A DNA stretch of 64,000 nucleotides, taken from positions 154,351 to 218,350 of the forward strand of contig NW_005196021.1 in NCBI RefSeq assembly GCF_000372725.1, given 5' to 3'. Every line of letters begins with the position of its first letter. The stretch's first letter is position 1. The DNA comes from Emiliania huxleyi CCMP1516 (Eukaryota > Haptophyta > Isochrysidales > Noelaerhabdaceae). This document shows positions 19,035 to 28,208 of the stretch, in pieces. The notes under the pieces are model-generated. The model was not told where the DNA came from. It saw only the letters and a list, made by a program, of their open reading frames with translations, and did no database searches. The translations under genes and the position numbers were made by a program.

Positions 19035-21779
19035 CTAGTACACCTCCGCGAGCGCGAGGAGCCCGAGCGAGGACCAGCCGTTGAAGGGGTGCGTGCGCTG
19101 CCCGCGGCCCGTGTCTGGGTCGTACTGCTCCCAAAAGTAGCCGGTCCGCTCCCACTCGGAGACCATGGTGCCGACGAGGGCCTCGCGGAGCTCGGCGTAG
19201 AGAGCGGCGGACCGCTCCTTCTGCGGGCCCGCCGCTTGCGCGTAGTGGCGGAGGGCGGCGAGGCAGAGGTAGTTGAGGTTGACCCAGATGGGGCCGCGCC
19301 AGTAGGGCGCGTCGCCCGGCGCGTTCTCGCGCCCGTACCACATCGCGTCCGCCTTGGAGAGGGAGCGCAGACCGTGCGGCGACCACAGGCGGTCCGGGTC
19401 GCGCAGTAGGTCGAGCACGTGCGGCAGCGAGGGCGAGTCGGGCGGCAAGAGCCGCAGCAGGAGCGGGAAGAGCGAGACGTAGCCGAGGTGCTCCACGTGC
19501 TGGTCCTTGAGGCCCCGTGGCTGCAGCTTTGCGCGCGTCAGCAGCCCGCCCTTCCCGTCGCCGAGCGGGAAGAGGAAGCGCGGGTGAGAGCGCGGGCAGT
19601 CGGGCCGCTCCGGGTCCGACACCGTGTGCTCGACCGCGCTGCCTCCGTCGGCGGTGCCACACTTGACGACGACCAGCTGCACGAAGCGGCCCGCGTTGGC
19701 GTGCCTGCCCCAGTCGCAGTAGGCGCGCAGGCCGGGGCTCCAGTGGTGCTGCTCCAGCGACGCGAGCTGCGCACGGTGCTCCTCTCGGTAGCGTGCCGCC
19801 TCGCCGCCGTCGCCGGTCCTCTCGGAGAGCTGCGCCAGGAAGCGAGAGAAGAAGGCGAGCCAGCAGAGCAGGTCGAGGTGGCGCTCCCCCTCGCCCGGAA
19901 CCGTCGCGCGCGGGTAGTCGTCCAGCCCAGAGGCGAGCGTCATCGCGTTGAGCCGCCCGTCCGACTTGTCCCTGCCGCGCCAGCGGTAGGTGTGCGGCCT
20001 CGACCCCGCCTGCGTCGACGAGAGCCACTGGTACCAGTCCGCCAGCCGCGGAGCCAAATCGCCGAGCAGCGCGAGCCGCCTCCCCGCCTCGCTGCCGCCC
20101 CCACCCTCCCCTCCGCCGCCCTCGCCTCCGCCGCCGTCCGGCAGGCGGTCGAGCAGCCGCTGCAGCCGCAGCACCAGGGTGGGCGGGTTGGCGTGCAAGC
20201 GGCGCTGCGGCAGGAACTCGGCCGGCACGCGGGCGGCTGCCTCGGCGCCGAGGATCTGCTCGCGCGGGATCCACCCGTCCTCGTGCATCAGCCCGAGCCA
20301 GTGCGCGGCGATGTCGTCCGCGAGGGGGCCGTCCCACTCGCCCACCACGAGCGAGTGGAAGCCGTCGTCCCACAGGAAGCCGCGCGGGAAAAAGGGGCGG
20401 GACGGAACCACCGCAAAGAGCGGCGCCGCCTCCGTCTCCTGCGGCGGCGGAGGCGGCGAGAAGCTGCCCGGCGGGGGAGCGACCACCGTCTTGCCGTAAA
20501 AGAAGCCGAGCGAGCCGAGTTGCGCCGCGAGCGCCGCCGCGGCGAAGCCCTTCTCCCTCTCCCCGAGGGGCGACCCGCCGAGCCGAAGCGCGCCGCCCTC
20601 GCGCTGCTCGTCCAAGCCAAACGTGGAGGCGAGGCGGGCGTGGAACGCGTCTGTGCGCGAGCGGATCTCGGCCGAGAGCGCGCCGCCCGACCACCGTGCG
20701 AGGAGGGCGCCGCACTCTTCGTCCCCGACGGCGCCGCCCGCGCCGCAGCCGCCGCCGATCAGCGTCGCGTCGATCTCGAACGGCTCGCCCGAGGTGCGGA
20801 GCTGCAGCACGAGCAGCCGGCTGCGGCTCGGCACGAGGCCGTTCAGGTCGAGCCGCGAATCGTGCTGCTGCTGCTGCTGCTGCGGCTGCTGCGGCGGCAG
20901 CTGCTCGGCGACTAGCTCCGCCACGTTGAGGTGGGAGTGGTGCCGAGCTGCGGAGCCCCAGGCTCGCAGCGGGAGGGGGTCGCCGCCCTGCGTGCGCGCC
21001 GCAGCGAGGAGGGAGAAGCGGCCGACCTCCTCCACCTGCCCGCCCACGTGCACCCCCTCCTCCGGCTGGAACGAGAGCACCTCCAGCTTGCCGAGCGCCG
21101 CGCCGCGAGACAGCCGCGGCGCAAACTCGGTGTCGAGCGAGAGGTAGAGGAAGAGGTGCTGCTTGGGCGCGGCGCCCGCGATCGGCTCGCCCGAGATGCG
21201 GACCGCCCACCCTCCCGGCGAAGAGCCTCCTCCTCCGCCGCCTCCTCCTCCACCTCCGGCCGGCGTCGCCACAAACGTGGTGGTGAGGTGGACGCCGTTG
21301 GCGCGGTCGACGATGGGCTGGCTCCCGAAGCCGCGCCCGTCGTGGGCGGTGAAGCCGTATCGCTCGAGCCCGTCCTGCTCGCACTGGTGGCGCAGCGTCG
21401 TCGCGTCGACGCCTCCGTCTGGCCTCGCCCGCGTCCACATCAGCCCGGCGACGAGCGCCGTCGGCGCTGTGCGCGAGCGCATCCCAAAGTAGACGCCGGG
21501 CCGGTACGTGCCCCAGAGGAGGGAGGCGTTGTGCTCAGCCGTGAAGCGAGAGAGCGTGCCGCCCGCCAGCGCGATGGGGACCGGCGCCGTCGGCGGGCTG
21601 GCGCTCTGTGGCCGCTTTGGCGCGGAGGAGGACACGCGGTGAGAGCGGGGAGACAGGAAGGCCGAGCCGAGGAGAAAGGCGGCCACCAGCGCGGCGGCCG
21701 CGCCGATCAGCTTGAGGTCCTTCGCCCAGCGCTGCGCCTGCCGCGAGGCGGGAGGCCTGGAAGCGTGCTTTGGTGGCAT
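19035..21779 (-). CDS. MOGS: mannosyl-oligosaccharide glucosidase (ER glucosidase I, GH63)
   Basis: A single exon of 914 residues from the ATG at 21779 (MPPKHASRPPASRQAQRW). A short basic N-terminus and one membrane helix (IGAAAALVAAFLLGSAFL) give the type II ER topology of the family. Clear GH63 landmarks follow: LLWGTYRPGVYFGMRSR, RHQCEQDGLERYGFTAHDG, FFPRGFLWDDGFHSLVVGEW, MHEDGWIPREQILG, GRLNAMTLASGLDDYPRA, YWRGPIWVNLNYL, and near the end GYFWEQYDPDTG and HPFNGWSSLGL. The WDDGFH/GLDDYPR and EQYD regions contain the acidic residues used in catalysis in this family. The enzyme removes the outermost alpha-1,2-glucose from Glc3Man9GlcNAc2 on new glycoproteins in the ER lumen. It is somewhat longer than animal and yeast forms (about 830-840) because of inserted Gly- and Gln-rich loops. 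Identity is secure. Confidence 0.96.
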   Translation of the reverse strand: MPPKHASRPPASRQAQRWAKDLKLIGAAAALVAAFLLGSAFLSPRSHRVSSSAPKRPQSASPPTAPVPIALAGGTLSRFTAEHNASLLWGTYRPGVYFGMRSRTAPTALVAGLMWTRARPDGGVDATTLRHQCEQDGLERYGFTAHDGRGFGSQPIVDRANGVHLTTTFVATPAGGGGGGGGGGGSSPGGWAVRISGEPIAGAAPKQHLFLYLSLDTEFAPRLSRGAALGKLEVLSFQPEEGVHVGGQVEEVGRFSLLAAARTQGGDPLPLRAWGSAARHHSHLNVAELVAEQLPPQQPQQQQQQHDSRLDLNGLVPSRSRLLVLQLRTSGEPFEIDATLIGGGCGAGGAVGDEECGALLARWSGGALSAEIRSRTDAFHARLASTFGLDEQREGGALRLGGSPLGEREKGFAAAALAAQLGSLGFFYGKTVVAPPPGSFSPPPPPQETEAAPLFAVVPSRPFFPRGFLWDDGFHSLVVGEWDGPLADDIAAHWLGLMHEDGWIPREQILGAEAAARVPAEFLPQRRLHANPPTLVLRLQRLLDRLPDGGGGEGGGGEGGGGSEAGRRLALLGDLAPRLADWYQWLSSTQAGSRPHTYRWRGRDKSDGRLNAMTLASGLDDYPRATVPGEGERHLDLLCWLAFFSRFLAQLSERTGDGGEAARYREEHRAQLASLEQHHWSPGLRAYCDWGRHANAGRFVQLVVVKCGTADGGSAVEHTVSDPERPDCPRSHPRFLFPLGDGKGGLLTRAKLQPRGLKDQHVEHLGYVSLFPLLLRLLPPDSPSLPHVLDLLRDPDRLWSPHGLRSLSKADAMWYGRENAPGDAPYWRGPIWVNLNYLCLAALRHYAQAAGPQKERSAALYAELREALVGTMVSEWERTGYFWEQYDPDTGRGQRTHPFNGWSSLGLLALAEVY

Positions 21780-22175
21780 CGGCTTGGTGGCCGGCGTGGC
21801 CAAAAGAACTGGACATGCACACTGGGCACGGGACTGGCTCGCACTGGCACTAACACAGGTACACCAAAAGAATTTTACAACTCAAGGCGCTCGCACGACA
21901 CGATTCACGCGACAGGCGAATTTTACAACTCACCCTGCACGACACAGGCACGGGCCAATGAATGACTTTGAACGGCGCTTCACCACTTGTATTGCCGCGC
22001 GAACAACGCTGATGGATTCGGGACACGGGTTGGGTAGGGTTGGATGCCCCACTCTTGATCTCTATGTATCTACGTTATTTAACGAACAAGTGAACAGAAA
22101 ATATGTCGCGTGGGCATGCTCAACACAAACACACGATTGAGCAGGCCACATCGCGACATCGGACAGCAGGGAAGG
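21780..22175. other. intergenic stretch with short direct repeat
   Basis: No gene. GAATTTTACAACTCA occurs twice, at about 21871 and 21920. The inverted form recurs at about 41337-41352. Confidence 0.55.
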
Positions 22176-23414
22176 TCACTTGGCAATCGGCGACACGCTA
22201 GCACGGGCTCTGGCCCTGCGAGCAGAGCATCCCAGTAACCGCGCCTTGGCGGCCGCAGTGAAGGCCTCGAGGCCCGCAGGCCCGCCCACTGGGATCGAGT
22301 GCTCGACAATGCGCCCATTGCTCGCCCAGTCTGGGGCGATGTCCTCTACGGCGCGGTGCACCCAAAAGTGCACTTGCGCGCCGTCCGCGCTCAGGAGGAG
22401 GCCGTCAACGGGGTGGTCGTCCGTCCGCCCCTCGCGCCCCTGCGTGGAGATGAGCGGGTGGAGGCGCGCCCAGTTGACGCCGTCGCACGAGAGGCTGAGG
22501 CCAATGTACGACGCTCCGTCGCAGTTGCCACAGTCCTCTCGGCCTATTTTACACCCAAGCCCTGTGAAGAGGCTGGTCCGAAGCCTGTGCTTGAGTGCGG
22601 CTGTGGTCTCGCCTTCATTCACGGGGAAGAGGCCGAGCATCGCCTCCGCGTCTGTCGGGTGCCGGTCGACGGCAGCGAAATAAATGTTGCCTCTGCCCGC
22701 CGGGTACCCTTGAACCCGGATCTGCCGCAGCGGCCCAAACGGGCCGCGCTCGCCAGACGTTGACACCGCGACGTAGCGACCGCCTCGCGTTTTATGGTTC
22801 TGGCGCACAAAGACGTGCCATCTCCCCGTCGCGACGATGTGGACGGCACCAATCTTGCCGTCAAACTCGCAGCCGGCACCCTGTTTGTCGCTGCGTCGCT
22901 CCAAGCAGCCAGCATGGCTGCCGTCAAATACCCGGCTGCGGTTTCCATGTGGCAAGCGCGACCACCCACCGCCGAGTATCCTGTCAAAGCTGCGCGCCTC
23001 CGAGCCTCCGTCGAGAATGTAATGGCGCACGCCATCGCGCGGGTCGCGTGGCCCGCGAGGCCGCCAGTCCTGGCCGCCGAAGGCATGGTACGCGGTTCCA
23101 ATAAGCTTCATCACGGCATTATGCGAGAAGGAGCTGTCACGAGAGACAATGACGGGAGGGCGGCCGTCGGTGCTCACAAGGGCCGTTGCATGCCGGAGGT
23201 CGATGCGGCGAGTAGGTATATGCATGCGAGAGAGAAACCACGTGCTCCGGTTGCGTGAGGATTGGCTACGCGGGAGAACGCAAAAGTAGCGGAGGCCCCG
23301 GCCGAGCAGGTGCAGCACGATCCGGCCTTGGCTGACATCAAGGTGCTGAGCTCGTGACACAGAGGCTGCTGCTTCTGGCCACCGTGCCGGCTGTGCGAGG
23401 GTAGAGCTCGCCAT
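22176..23414 (-). CDS. beta-propeller-like protein (glycosidase-like fold), hypothetical
   Basis: One open frame to a stop at 22176. ATGs at 23414 and 23225 are both possible; 23225 (MHIPTRRIDLRHATALV) gives 349 residues and begins where the reading looks most protein-like. Repeated short beta-strand-like blocks are visible: HYILDGGSEARSFDRIL, KIGAVHIVATGRWHVFVRQN, RGNIYFAAVDRHPTDAEAM, GASYIGLSLSCDGVNWARLH, VDGLLLSADGAQVHFWVH and NGRIVEHSIPV. 'S.DGVNW.R..P' and '..F.A.....P' blocks resemble five-bladed propeller glycosidases and sialidase-like proteins, but no catalytic set is evident. Cys pairs (C.I..EDCGNC) suggest an extracellular or lumenal protein. It is head-to-head with the glycosyltransferase-like gene. 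Confidence 0.6.
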   Translation of the reverse strand: MASSTLAQPARWPEAAASVSRAQHLDVSQGRIVLHLLGRGLRYFCVLPRSQSSRNRSTWFLSRMHIPTRRIDLRHATALVSTDGRPPVIVSRDSSFSHNAVMKLIGTAYHAFGGQDWRPRGPRDPRDGVRHYILDGGSEARSFDRILGGGWSRLPHGNRSRVFDGSHAGCLERRSDKQGAGCEFDGKIGAVHIVATGRWHVFVRQNHKTRGGRYVAVSTSGERGPFGPLRQIRVQGYPAGRGNIYFAAVDRHPTDAEAMLGLFPVNEGETTAALKHRLRTSLFTGLGCKIGREDCGNCDGASYIGLSLSCDGVNWARLHPLISTQGREGRTDDHPVDGLLLSADGAQVHFWVHRAVEDIAPDWASNGRIVEHSIPVGGPAGLEAFTAAAKARLLGCSARRARARASVSPIAK

Positions 23415-24333
23415 GATATGTGGCGATGACTGTGGGAGTCCGTCGAGGACGGACGACGCAACATCATGCACAGCCCGCATGCCTGACCTCGCGACGCCGG
23501 CGGCGAATTGCTCCTCGCACACTGCCGACTGCTCCGCTGCATCGCTGGTCGTTTCGCCGCCCAAGGTTGCGTTTGTGGTCGCCGGAGCGGCTCGCAGCTT
23601 CCTCCGTCCAGAGGTATGGGGATCTTACGTGGAGCACGTGCTGGTGCCGTTTGGCGCGGGCCGATCCGCCGTCTTCCTCTACCTGCGGGACGCATCACAC
23701 TGCAAAGAGGCACTGCTACCGCTGCTGGCACAGCTGCGCGAGCGTGGGTGGTTTGGTGCAATGCAGTGTGAAGACACCCCGTCGGTGGCGCCTCCGCCGC
23801 TGCACGCGCGATGTGCGGGGCGTTGGGCGGCACGGCGCAAGTGGACGCAGGTTCGCGACTACGCCCCACGGGCGCATCGCTGGTGGAGTGCAATGGCAGC
23901 CTCGTGGCAGCTCGTTGAGCAATACGAGCGTGAGGAGCCTGGAGCGGGAGCGTTTGAGATGGTGGTCTTCTCGCGTCCCGACCTGTTCTATGTCCATCCG
24001 ATGGGGAGATGGTGCGCGTACGCTCGCGACACGTGGCACTCTGGTGGTGCTCTGATGCCGGACATGTTTTGGATCATGCCTCGCGCCGTGGCGGCCAACG
24101 TCCTGAACAGGACCGACGCGACCTTCTTTGGCTGCGCGCCTCACCAGCCGTGCTGTCAAGACCTGGGCTACGTGGCGAGCCTACTCTCGTGGTGGCCAAC
24201 CAGCTTTTGGACACGCCAGCTCGGCACGCGGCTACGTGACGACCTCCTCGGTAGCGCGCGCGTCGCCAGCCCGTCAAATGCACAGTGGGTGCAGGCTTTC
24301 CTCGGCTGCCGCCCGAGACGCGAGCGCGGTTGA
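23413..24333 (+). CDS. glycosyltransferase-like protein
   Basis: A single exon of 306 residues from the ATG at 23413 (MICGDDCGSPSRTDD); an alternative start is the in-frame ATG at 23479 (MPDLATP). The core begins KVAFVVAGAARSFLRPEVW, then VFLYLRDASHC, a variable middle with RAHRWWSAMAASWQLVEQYE, then FEMVVFSRPDLFYVHP and MPDMFWIMPRAVAANVLNR. The order 'hhhhGxxRSF ... YDxVVxxRPDLxY ... DxxxhxPR' is typical of small nucleotide-sugar-dependent transferase-like proteins in algae and plants, with RPDL as the probable metal/sugar-nucleotide motif (family knowledge from memory). No clear signal peptide, so it may be cytosolic or the true start may be elsewhere. Donor and acceptor are unknown. Confidence 0.65.
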   Translation: MICGDDCGSPSRTDDATSCTARMPDLATPAANCSSHTADCSAASLVVSPPKVAFVVAGAARSFLRPEVWGSYVEHVLVPFGAGRSAVFLYLRDASHCKEALLPLLAQLRERGWFGAMQCEDTPSVAPPPLHARCAGRWAARRKWTQVRDYAPRAHRWWSAMAASWQLVEQYEREEPGAGAFEMVVFSRPDLFYVHPMGRWCAYARDTWHSGGALMPDMFWIMPRAVAANVLNRTDATFFGCAPHQPCCQDLGYVASLLSWWPTSFWTRQLGTRLRDDLLGSARVASPSNAQWVQAFLGCRPRRERG

Positions 24334-24780
24334 GAATTGAGTATCGACGTATCGTTGTCGTCGTCTCGCTCGCGCGCTGGTGTCGTCCCCCCTCTAAAAC
24401 GGTTTTATCGAGATTCAAATAAATATCCAACATACAAACCGGCCACAACGACACCGAATCACAGAGTTAGAGACGGAACTACTCGGAACGGCTCCACTGG
24501 CAATACGTTACTGAAGAACTCACGAGGCGCGGCGCGGCACATCTCGGAATGGGGTACGGAAGGAGACGCGCCGGCGGGGGCTAGCGGGTACCGGGTTTTG
24601 GGGAGGGGGGGGGGGGGGGGGAGGGGGAACCCTCCTCCTGGATCTTCCTCCTCACGGGGCCCGGTTCATGCAAAGGGGGGTGGGGGCGCGGGTGGCAAAG
24701 GGGGGGCGCGGGTGGCGGCGAGGGTGCGGCAGAGGAGGAAGGTCGGAGTCGCGAGTGGCGGAGGCGGAGCGCGGCGGGCC
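24334..24780. other. intergenic stretch
   Basis: No gene. A run of about 20 G lies at 24600-24625. An AT-richer patch with AATAAA (24418) may be the 3' end of the plus-strand gene. Confidence 0.5.
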
Positions 24781-25419
24781 TCACAGCAGCACGTCGGCGA
24801 GGAAGTCCGACTCTGTCACGCGCAGAAAGTCGGCCGACGTCGGGCTCTGCACCGCCGCAGAGCAAGGCTCATACAGCGGCGCGCCCGGGACGCCTCCGCC
24901 GCCGCCCGCCGCCGCCAGGTAGCCCTGGAATTCTCCAAACGGGTCGCCGTCTGGCAGGAGGGGGGGCGGCAGCACGGCGGGCGGCCTGACGAGCCTGCCG
25001 GCCCCGTACGGCGCAGCCTCGAGTGCAGCGGCGGCGGCGGCGCCGCTCCCAAACGGCGGGGGGGGGGGCGCCCAGCGCGACCAACTCAGCAAAGGGTGCG
25101 GTGTGCTCGCGGTGTGCTGTGTGCTGGGAGGTGTGGGGGGGATATGGGATGGGGGGAGATATGGGGGAGATATGGGGGAGATGTAGATGTAGATGTAGAT
25201 GTAGATGTAGATGTGGGTGAGATCGAAGATGCCCACCTGGCCAAAGTTGGCGGAGAGGCCGGTGCTGCGGTCGAGAGGCGGAGGCACCGCCAGGGCGACA
25301 GGGAGGCAGGCCTGCGGTGCGGGAGACGTCACTATGTCAGGGCTTGAGTACGCCATGTCTAGAGTGGGGGGGGGGGGGGGGCAGGCCTGCTGCACGGCCG
25401 CCATCCGCGCGCGCCCCAT
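24781..25419 (-). CDS. Pro/Ala-rich hypothetical protein, probably split by an intron
   Basis: The frame from ATG at 25419 to the stop at 24781 contains a protein-like first part (MAYSSPDIVTSPAPQACL ... STGLSANFGQ). A stretch of repeated Tyr-Ile follows, which is simply the reading of a (TGTAGA)n microsatellite at about 25180-25215. A second protein-like part ends SADFLRVTESDFLADVLL. A GT donor directly after SANFGQ (about 25238) suggests the microsatellite and the following Pro/Ser run are intron; I could not fix the acceptor. The acidic-hydrophobic C-terminus could be a short interaction motif (inference). No family recognised. Confidence 0.45.
   Translation of the reverse strand: MGRARMAAVQQACPPPPPTLDMAYSSPDIVTSPAPQACLPVALAVPPPLDRSTGLSANFGQVGIFDLTHIYIYIYIYIYISPISPPYLPPSHIPPTPPSTQHTASTPHPLLSWSRWAPPPPPFGSGAAAAAALEAAPYGAGRLVRPPAVLPPPLLPDGDPFGEFQGYLAAAGGGGGVPGAPLYEPCSAAVQSPTSADFLRVTESDFLADVLL
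25180..25215. repeat. hexanucleotide microsatellite (TGTAGA)n
   Basis: About five to six units of GATGTA in tandem, preceded by repeated GGGGGAGATAT. It lies inside the predicted intron of the Pro/Ala-rich gene. Confidence 0.85.
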
Positions 25420-26313
25420 CCCTCCCTTGGGTTGTCTGTTTTCTTTCTTTCTTTCTTACACCGAGTCGCTAGACTGAGATGAGACCGCCAGTGGAGTTGG
25501 GATTCCACCGTGCACCGCGCTGCGAGCCTGTCGTGTCCCTTGTCAGGAGCAGGAGAGCCCACCTGTCCCTCTGATCGTCCTTCCAAAATCCTGCTCGTGC
25601 AGGTGGGGACCCTGTCCTCCTCCCCTGTCCCTCGTTTGGGTTGTCTGTTTTCTTTCTTTCTTTTTACCGGGTACGGACTGTTTTCTTTCTTTCTTTTACC
25701 GGGTACGGGACTGGCACTGCAGAGGCGACGGCTTCTAATAGAAGCCGTCGCCCTCACAGATAGATGCCGTCCTCCTCACAGAAGGCGTCGTCGGAATGGT
25801 AGTCAGGCGGATGGTCGAATCCGCGAAAACAAGAGAGCGCACAGAGAGCGTCCTGACAGATCGACCTGACGGAGTCCGCCGGCTTGTCCGCGCTGTGGCT
25901 GGCAGAGACCAGAGTCCGGAGACCGGACGGCCTATCTTGCAATCTTGGGGATTTTCACAGGAATATCGTCGCAGTATAACGACTCGAAAGCCGCAGAGGA
26001 CTTGCGGAGAATGCAATCCATTTACCTATTACCTTGAGCACTTGTCTTGAGCACTGGATTTAGGAGTCGACCAAGGGGGCCCCAGGCGCCAGGGGGGGAT
26101 TATTAGGGTAGATGTGTTACACGGTGCTCCCTCCGCCCTCGATCGTCCCGCTGGTGTTCATTGTGTGTGTGTCTGTGTGTGTGTGTGGGGGGGGTCATAA
26201 CAAACACGGTACAGCTCCAGCTCAAAAAAAGTCTGGCGGTAAACGTACAACGGGGTCCCATATGGTGGCGGTGGCCTCCTAGAGAGAGATGGCAGCGGCA
26301 GACTGCCGCGAGC
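25420..26313. other. intergenic stretch with CTTT-rich repeats
   Basis: No gene. Three pieces share 'TGTTTTCTTTCTTTC', at about 25436-25460, 25642-25667 and 25678-25698. The first is preceded by CCCATCCCTCCCTTGGGTTG. Related copies lie at 55605-55690 and, inverted, at 55760-55825. A (TG)n stretch is at 26165-26188. AACCTTGAGCACTTG-type motif at 26033. Confidence 0.65.
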
Positions 26314-28208
26314 TCACAGCATGGCGGCCACAAGGGCCGACGCGTCGAGGAGTTGCACCTTGTCGCCGTGGCAGTGCTTCCGTTTCTTGTGCCTCGGCAC
26401 GACCGTGTCCTCGCTGCCGTCCATGAGCCGGTGCCTCTTCGGCGTGAAGCTAAACTCTGAGCCGGGCTTCATCTGAAGTCCGATCGCCTCCTCCACCAGC
26501 TCCTTGACCACTGGGCAGCGCTTCATGAGCGCCTTGAGCGGCGGCTTCAGCTGCACAAGCGGCACGAGCGGCCAGCGCACGAGCGGCATGACCTTTGCGA
26601 TGATCTCGTCGGTGCGCCCCGCGAGCTGCGCCCAGCTGATGGTGTTGTCCAGGATCGTCTTTTCGTTGAGGGCGTGAAGCTCGTCGCAGTTGAGCACTTC
26701 CGCGAGCTGCGCGCACGCAAGCGCAGCATGAGTGCGGCGCAGCGTGCGCATGCTAGTGGGTGGAGTTTGCAAGCGCGTGGAGGAAGCGGGTGGAGTATGC
26801 AACCGTGTGAGTGGCTTACCGAAGCGGCGTCAAGGTCCTTGACCTTGACCGCGCTGCCCTTGTAGTGCCGCGCGACCAGCTTGGCGAAGGCCTTGGTCGC
26901 CTTGGCTGCGGCACTGCCCTCCGGCACCTCAGCATACGCGGCGTCGCGCAGGCGGAGCTGCAAGCTGGTCTTGGCGCCGGAGGTCGAGAGGCCGCGCTGC
27001 TCCAGCATGGCCTGCAGCTCGGCGACCGAGGCGCCGTCGACGTCGCAGCCGGTCGCGCACCCGCGCAGGCAGAGCAGCGAATCGACCGGAGAGAGTGGGC
27101 TCGCCACGCGCTTCGACGCGAGGAGCCAGAGGTTGAAGAGCTCGTACTGACGCTGATACTTGGACACCTCCAAGTCGCCGCCGCAGAGGAACTTGCCGTC
27201 GGAGAGGACGTCCGGAAGGTTACGGCCCAGGACGACGCCCTGCGTGTCCGAGCCAAGCACGCGGTAGGAGCCGGATGCGCGCCTCTCGTTTGTTGGCCGC
27301 TGGGGATGCTTCACCCACGAGCTGACCTTCGCCAGCACCGCGCGGCCGCCCGTATTCTCTCCCGTCAGCATGACAGAACCGTTCCATCCGAGACGGGCCT
27401 TGACCTTCGCACCGGTCGCTCCGAGCAGCCAAGACAGGTCCTGATCCGTGGGCGACCCGTCCATGGCCTGGTGAGCCGTCCACCTCTCCGAGCTCGTGTC
27501 CACCTCCAAGGACGGCAGCCTGACCGTCGACGCCTTCACGTGCGTCATGGCTTCGCAAATGGCCGAGAGGTCGAGATCCGCGAAGGCCGAGACATCCAGC
27601 AGCTTGCGTCCGGCCTCGGCCACCCCTTGTGCGGACGCCTCGCGCAGGCGCTTCCACACCTCGCTGTGTGCGTCTGCTTCGGTGTGGCGCAGGGCAGCCA
27701 CGAGCATCTCGCAGGCGGTCTTGGCGCTCGCCTTTGCGCTGGCGACGAGCATGGTCGACATGGACTCCAAGATTGAGTCAAACTCCCACAGCGTGGCCAG
27801 CTCGCAGATCTCGAGCAGCACGGCGCTCTCGGTGGACGTCTGCAGCTGCTGCCCGTACAGCAGGGCCATCAGGTGGCGAAGCGCAGCGGCCGAAGCGCCC
27901 ACGCCGTCACCCGTCTTTGCAATCACCTCGCCCGCGCGGGCCTCGGCCGAGTCGTCGTGCTCCATCATGCGCTTGAAGAAGCGCGACTGCGCACAGAGGT
28001 CCTGCTTGCGTGCCGGGACCTTCGTGCCGTCACCGGCGACGAGCGCAAAGTCTGCATCGAAGGCGACGGCAGCCAGAGCGCCCGCCTGGTCCTTGAGGGA
28101 CTGGAGGCGCTCCTCTAGCTGGCGCAGCCGGTCGTCGTACGCCGCTCGGTTGGCGGCAGCGGTCGAGCGCAGCTGCGTGCCGCGCAGCAGGGCAATGAGC
28201 TCCGCCAT
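26314..28208 (-). CDS. BTB/POZ-domain protein with SAP-like motif, two exons
   Basis: Exons 26820-28208 and 26314-26706 join across a 113-nt GT-AG intron in phase 0 to 593 residues. The ATG at 28208 begins MAELIALLRGTQLRS, followed by a short coiled coil. About 45-150 is a BTB domain: FDADFALVAGDGTKVPARK, LCAQSRFFKRMMEHD, ALRHLMALLYG and LLEICELATLWEFDSI. A BACK-like helical region follows. A SAP-type motif lies at about 392-425 (VAELQAMLEQRGLSTSGAK). Exon 2 continues LNCDELHALNEKTILDNTIS and ends in a basic, nuclear-signal-like stretch (PRHKKRKHCHGD). BTB proteins usually act as substrate adaptors for Cullin-3 ubiquitin ligases or in transcription; SAP motifs bind DNA or RNA. The combination and basic tail suggest a nuclear role (inference). 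A second SAP-motif protein lies at 36.6 kb. Confidence 0.85.

Noticed and set aside
18874..21438. 854-codon minus-strand frame and a ~500-codon plus-strand frame across the glucosidase I gene
   Set aside because: Ala/Arg/Pro-biased shadows; GH63 motifs are in the other minus-strand frame.
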